Shown piece after piece: positions 5,010 to 6,552 of a DNA stretch of 6,552 nucleotides. Positions within the stretch are counted from its first letter, which is position 1. Each line of letters starts with the position of its first letter. Origin of the DNA: Candidatus Magasanikiibacteriota bacterium (GTDB lineage: Bacteria; Patescibacteriota; Patescibacteriia; Magasanikbacterales; UBA922). The translations under genes were made by a program, and so were the position numbers. The stretch spans positions 1 to 6,552 of the forward strand of contig JAAZJX010000008.1 in NCBI GenBank assembly GCA_012800155.1, given 5' to 3'. The notes under the pieces are model-generated. The model ran no database searches. It saw nothing but the letters and a program-made list of their open reading frames with translations, and was not told the DNA's origin.

Positions 5010-6552
5010 ATGTCTTTTTTTAAAAAACAATTTAAAAATATTTTATTAATTATTACTTTGGTTTTGTTGTACTTTAATTTTTTACATTGGCAATATAGTT
5101 GGTTAGGATTTCTTTTATTTTTTATTTATTTTTATTTAGTAGCTTTTTATTGGAAAAATATTTTGCGTCGTTTATTTGGTTATGATAAAAAAACAAAAAT
5201 GTTAACTATTTTTGCTTGGTTTAGTATTTTTCTATTATTAAGTTTTTTTAGTGGAGTATTTTTAGTATTTTATCGTTTGACTGATATAATGTTTTTTTTA
5301 GTTTATCTTTTGACGACATTTACTAGTATAATTATTTATTTATTAGTAGGTAGAAAAAGATATAAAATAAATAATTTAGAATCAATTTATAATGAAAAAT
5401 CTACTGTAGTTTTCAAAATGAATTTTTGGTTGCCTAGTTTATATTTTATTTTATGGATAATAGCTTTAATTATTTTATCTCGGACAAATGGTTTTGAAGT
5501 TTATTATTCTCCTTGGCAAATTATTTCTAAATATTATTTACCAATTTTTTTAGGATTATTTTTTTTATCAGGTGTATTTTTATTTTCTAAGTATAAAACA
5601 AAATTAATTCTTTTAATTTTTGTATTGCAAGCTTTTTTACTTCATGCTTATTTACCTTTATCACATGATCTACCTTGGGGTGGTGATGTTTGGCGTCATT
5701 TGGCTGTTGAAGAAAGATTGATGGAAGGAGGACAGGTATTACCAGTGTTGTTTGGGGATGAAGCTAAATGGGTAGAAAAAATTGGAATAGATATTCCTGA
5801 AGTTTTAATTTCTCCTTATAAATATAGTTATAGTCAACTTTGGGGTAGTTCGGTTTTATTAGCCAAGACTTTTTCTGTAAATTTATTATTAATTAATAAA
5901 TGGTTAGTACCAATTTTATTTTCTTTAGTCATGACTTTTGTTTTGTATAGGATAGGTTGGTTATTATTTGGAAATAAGCGTCAGGGTTTGTGGTTAGTTT
6001 GGTTATCTTTTATACCGTTTTCTTTTCAAGCTTTGGGAGGTTTGACTTTACCAGTTAGTTTAGGTTATTTAAATTTTTTCTTTGTTTTAATGTTATGGTT
6101 AGAATATCTTAATAATGGTTACAAAAAACAAAGAAGATTAGTTTATTTTTTTGGAGCATTGATGATATTTGGTTATATACTGCATTTTATTTTATTATGG
6201 TTGTTGATTATCTTTTCTAATTTTTTTAAAGTAATATTTAAAAAACTTTCTGGTATTGGGAAAATTATAGTTAAAATTATTTTTTTTATTTGGGGAATAA
6301 TCAGTATTTCAATTTTGGAAATTTTATTAAAATTTAGTTTTTGGCCAGAAAAAATTAATTGGTTAAATAATATAAAACAATTTATTGGACAAATTTCTGG
6401 TTGGTTTTATGCTAAACTTATTCGTCCTCATGATATTTTGTCTGGTAATATTATTTTTAATCATACTCCGAATTATGCTTTTGTGAGTAATATTTTTACT
6501 GATTGGCGCTGGCTGACAATTATATTTATGTTTTTATTTATTTTCTCTTTAG
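5010..6552 (+). CDS. Large polytopic membrane protein, GT-C-like (partial, C-terminus beyond the window)
   Basis: The frame opens with ATG at 5010 and stays open to the last base: 514 codons plus one base, so the 3' end is missing. The product is very hydrophobic, with about twelve membrane segments and a polar loop at about 214-278. I do not recognise a named family. The loop contains GGDVWRH, with D226 and H230 spaced as D224 and H228 of the 711-residue protein, followed by GQVLP (241-245). Later TLPVSLGY (346-353) and YILHF (389-393) match its STPNN and CVIHP stretches at similar spacing, and the segment between them aligns by eye. I infer a distant paralogue, perhaps an outer-face glycosyltransferase using a lipid-linked sugar. 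No Shine-Dalgarno precedes the ATG. A TATTAT hexamer at 4966-4971 could be its -10 box but lacks a -35. It is divergent from the phosphatidyltransferase 66 bases to the left. Codons are extremely AT-rich, unlike that neighbour. Confidence 0.8.
   Translation, partial: MSFFKKQFKNILLIITLVLLYFNFLHWQYSWLGFLLFFIYFYLVAFYWKNILRRLFGYDKKTKMLTIFAWFSIFLLLSFFSGVFLVFYRLTDIMFFLVYLLTTFTSIIIYLLVGRKRYKINNLESIYNEKSTVVFKMNFWLPSLYFILWIIALIILSRTNGFEVYYSPWQIISKYYLPIFLGLFFLSGVFLFSKYKTKLILLIFVLQAFLLHAYLPLSHDLPWGGDVWRHLAVEERLMEGGQVLPVLFGDEAKWVEKIGIDIPEVLISPYKYSYSQLWGSSVLLAKTFSVNLLLINKWLVPILFSLVMTFVLYRIGWLLFGNKRQGLWLVWLSFIPFSFQALGGLTLPVSLGYLNFFFVLMLWLEYLNNGYKKQRRLVYFFGALMIFGYILHFILLWLLIIFSNFFKVIFKKLSGIGKIIVKIIFFIWGIISISILEILLKFSFWPEKINWLNNIKQFIGQISGWFYAKLIRPHDILSGNIIFNHTPNYAFVSNIFTDWRWLTIIFMFLFIFSL

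Overview
This is a 6.55 kb stretch of AT-rich bacterial DNA with five protein genes and no RNA genes, mobile elements or CRISPR that I can support. Four genes are complete and the fifth runs off the right edge. All concern the cell envelope: one soluble-type glycosyltransferase (GT4 family), two large polytopic membrane proteins with a GT-C-like look, and two CDP-alcohol phosphatidyltransferases (the enzyme family that attaches phospholipid head groups). The standard genetic code fits: the gene at 3582-4208 ends in TGA just before a hairpin terminator, and no frame needs TGA read as an amino acid. Low GC, small single-gene units and large orphan membrane glycosyltransferase-like proteins suggest a Patescibacteria (CPR) genome, but this is an inference from style and no marker gene is present.

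Layout. Positions 1-86 are a leader with a very good promoter (TAGACA-17-TATAAT) whose predicted start point lies only about 3 bases before the ATG. 87-1172 (+) is the GT4 glycosyltransferase; its stop codon lies in the loop of a terminator hairpin. 1183-1421 is an AT-rich convergent gap in which I see no gene. 1422-3557 (-) is a 711-residue membrane protein. A 24-base divergent gap separates it from 3582-4208 (+), a canonical PgsA-like phosphatidyltransferase. A strong hairpin at 4224-4257 serves the next convergent gap. 4293-4943 (-) is a second phosphatidyltransferase whose signature motif is stretched by five residues and whose base composition is clearly less AT-rich than its neighbours. 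A 66-base divergent gap leads to 5010-6552 (+), a partial membrane protein that appears to be a distant paralogue of the 711-residue one.

The genes alternate strictly + - + - +, so none can be co-transcribed in an operon with its neighbour. Both convergent gaps have one hairpin that looks bidirectional, and both divergent gaps have candidate back-to-back promoters. Only one gene has a recognisable Shine-Dalgarno; two have promoters placed so that the transcript should begin almost at the ATG.

Working together (inference): the phosphatidyltransferases would make lipid anchors or phospholipids in the membrane, and the GT4 and GT-C-like proteins would decorate lipid or surface polymers with sugars from the cytoplasmic and outer faces respectively. 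Substrates cannot be read from the sequence.
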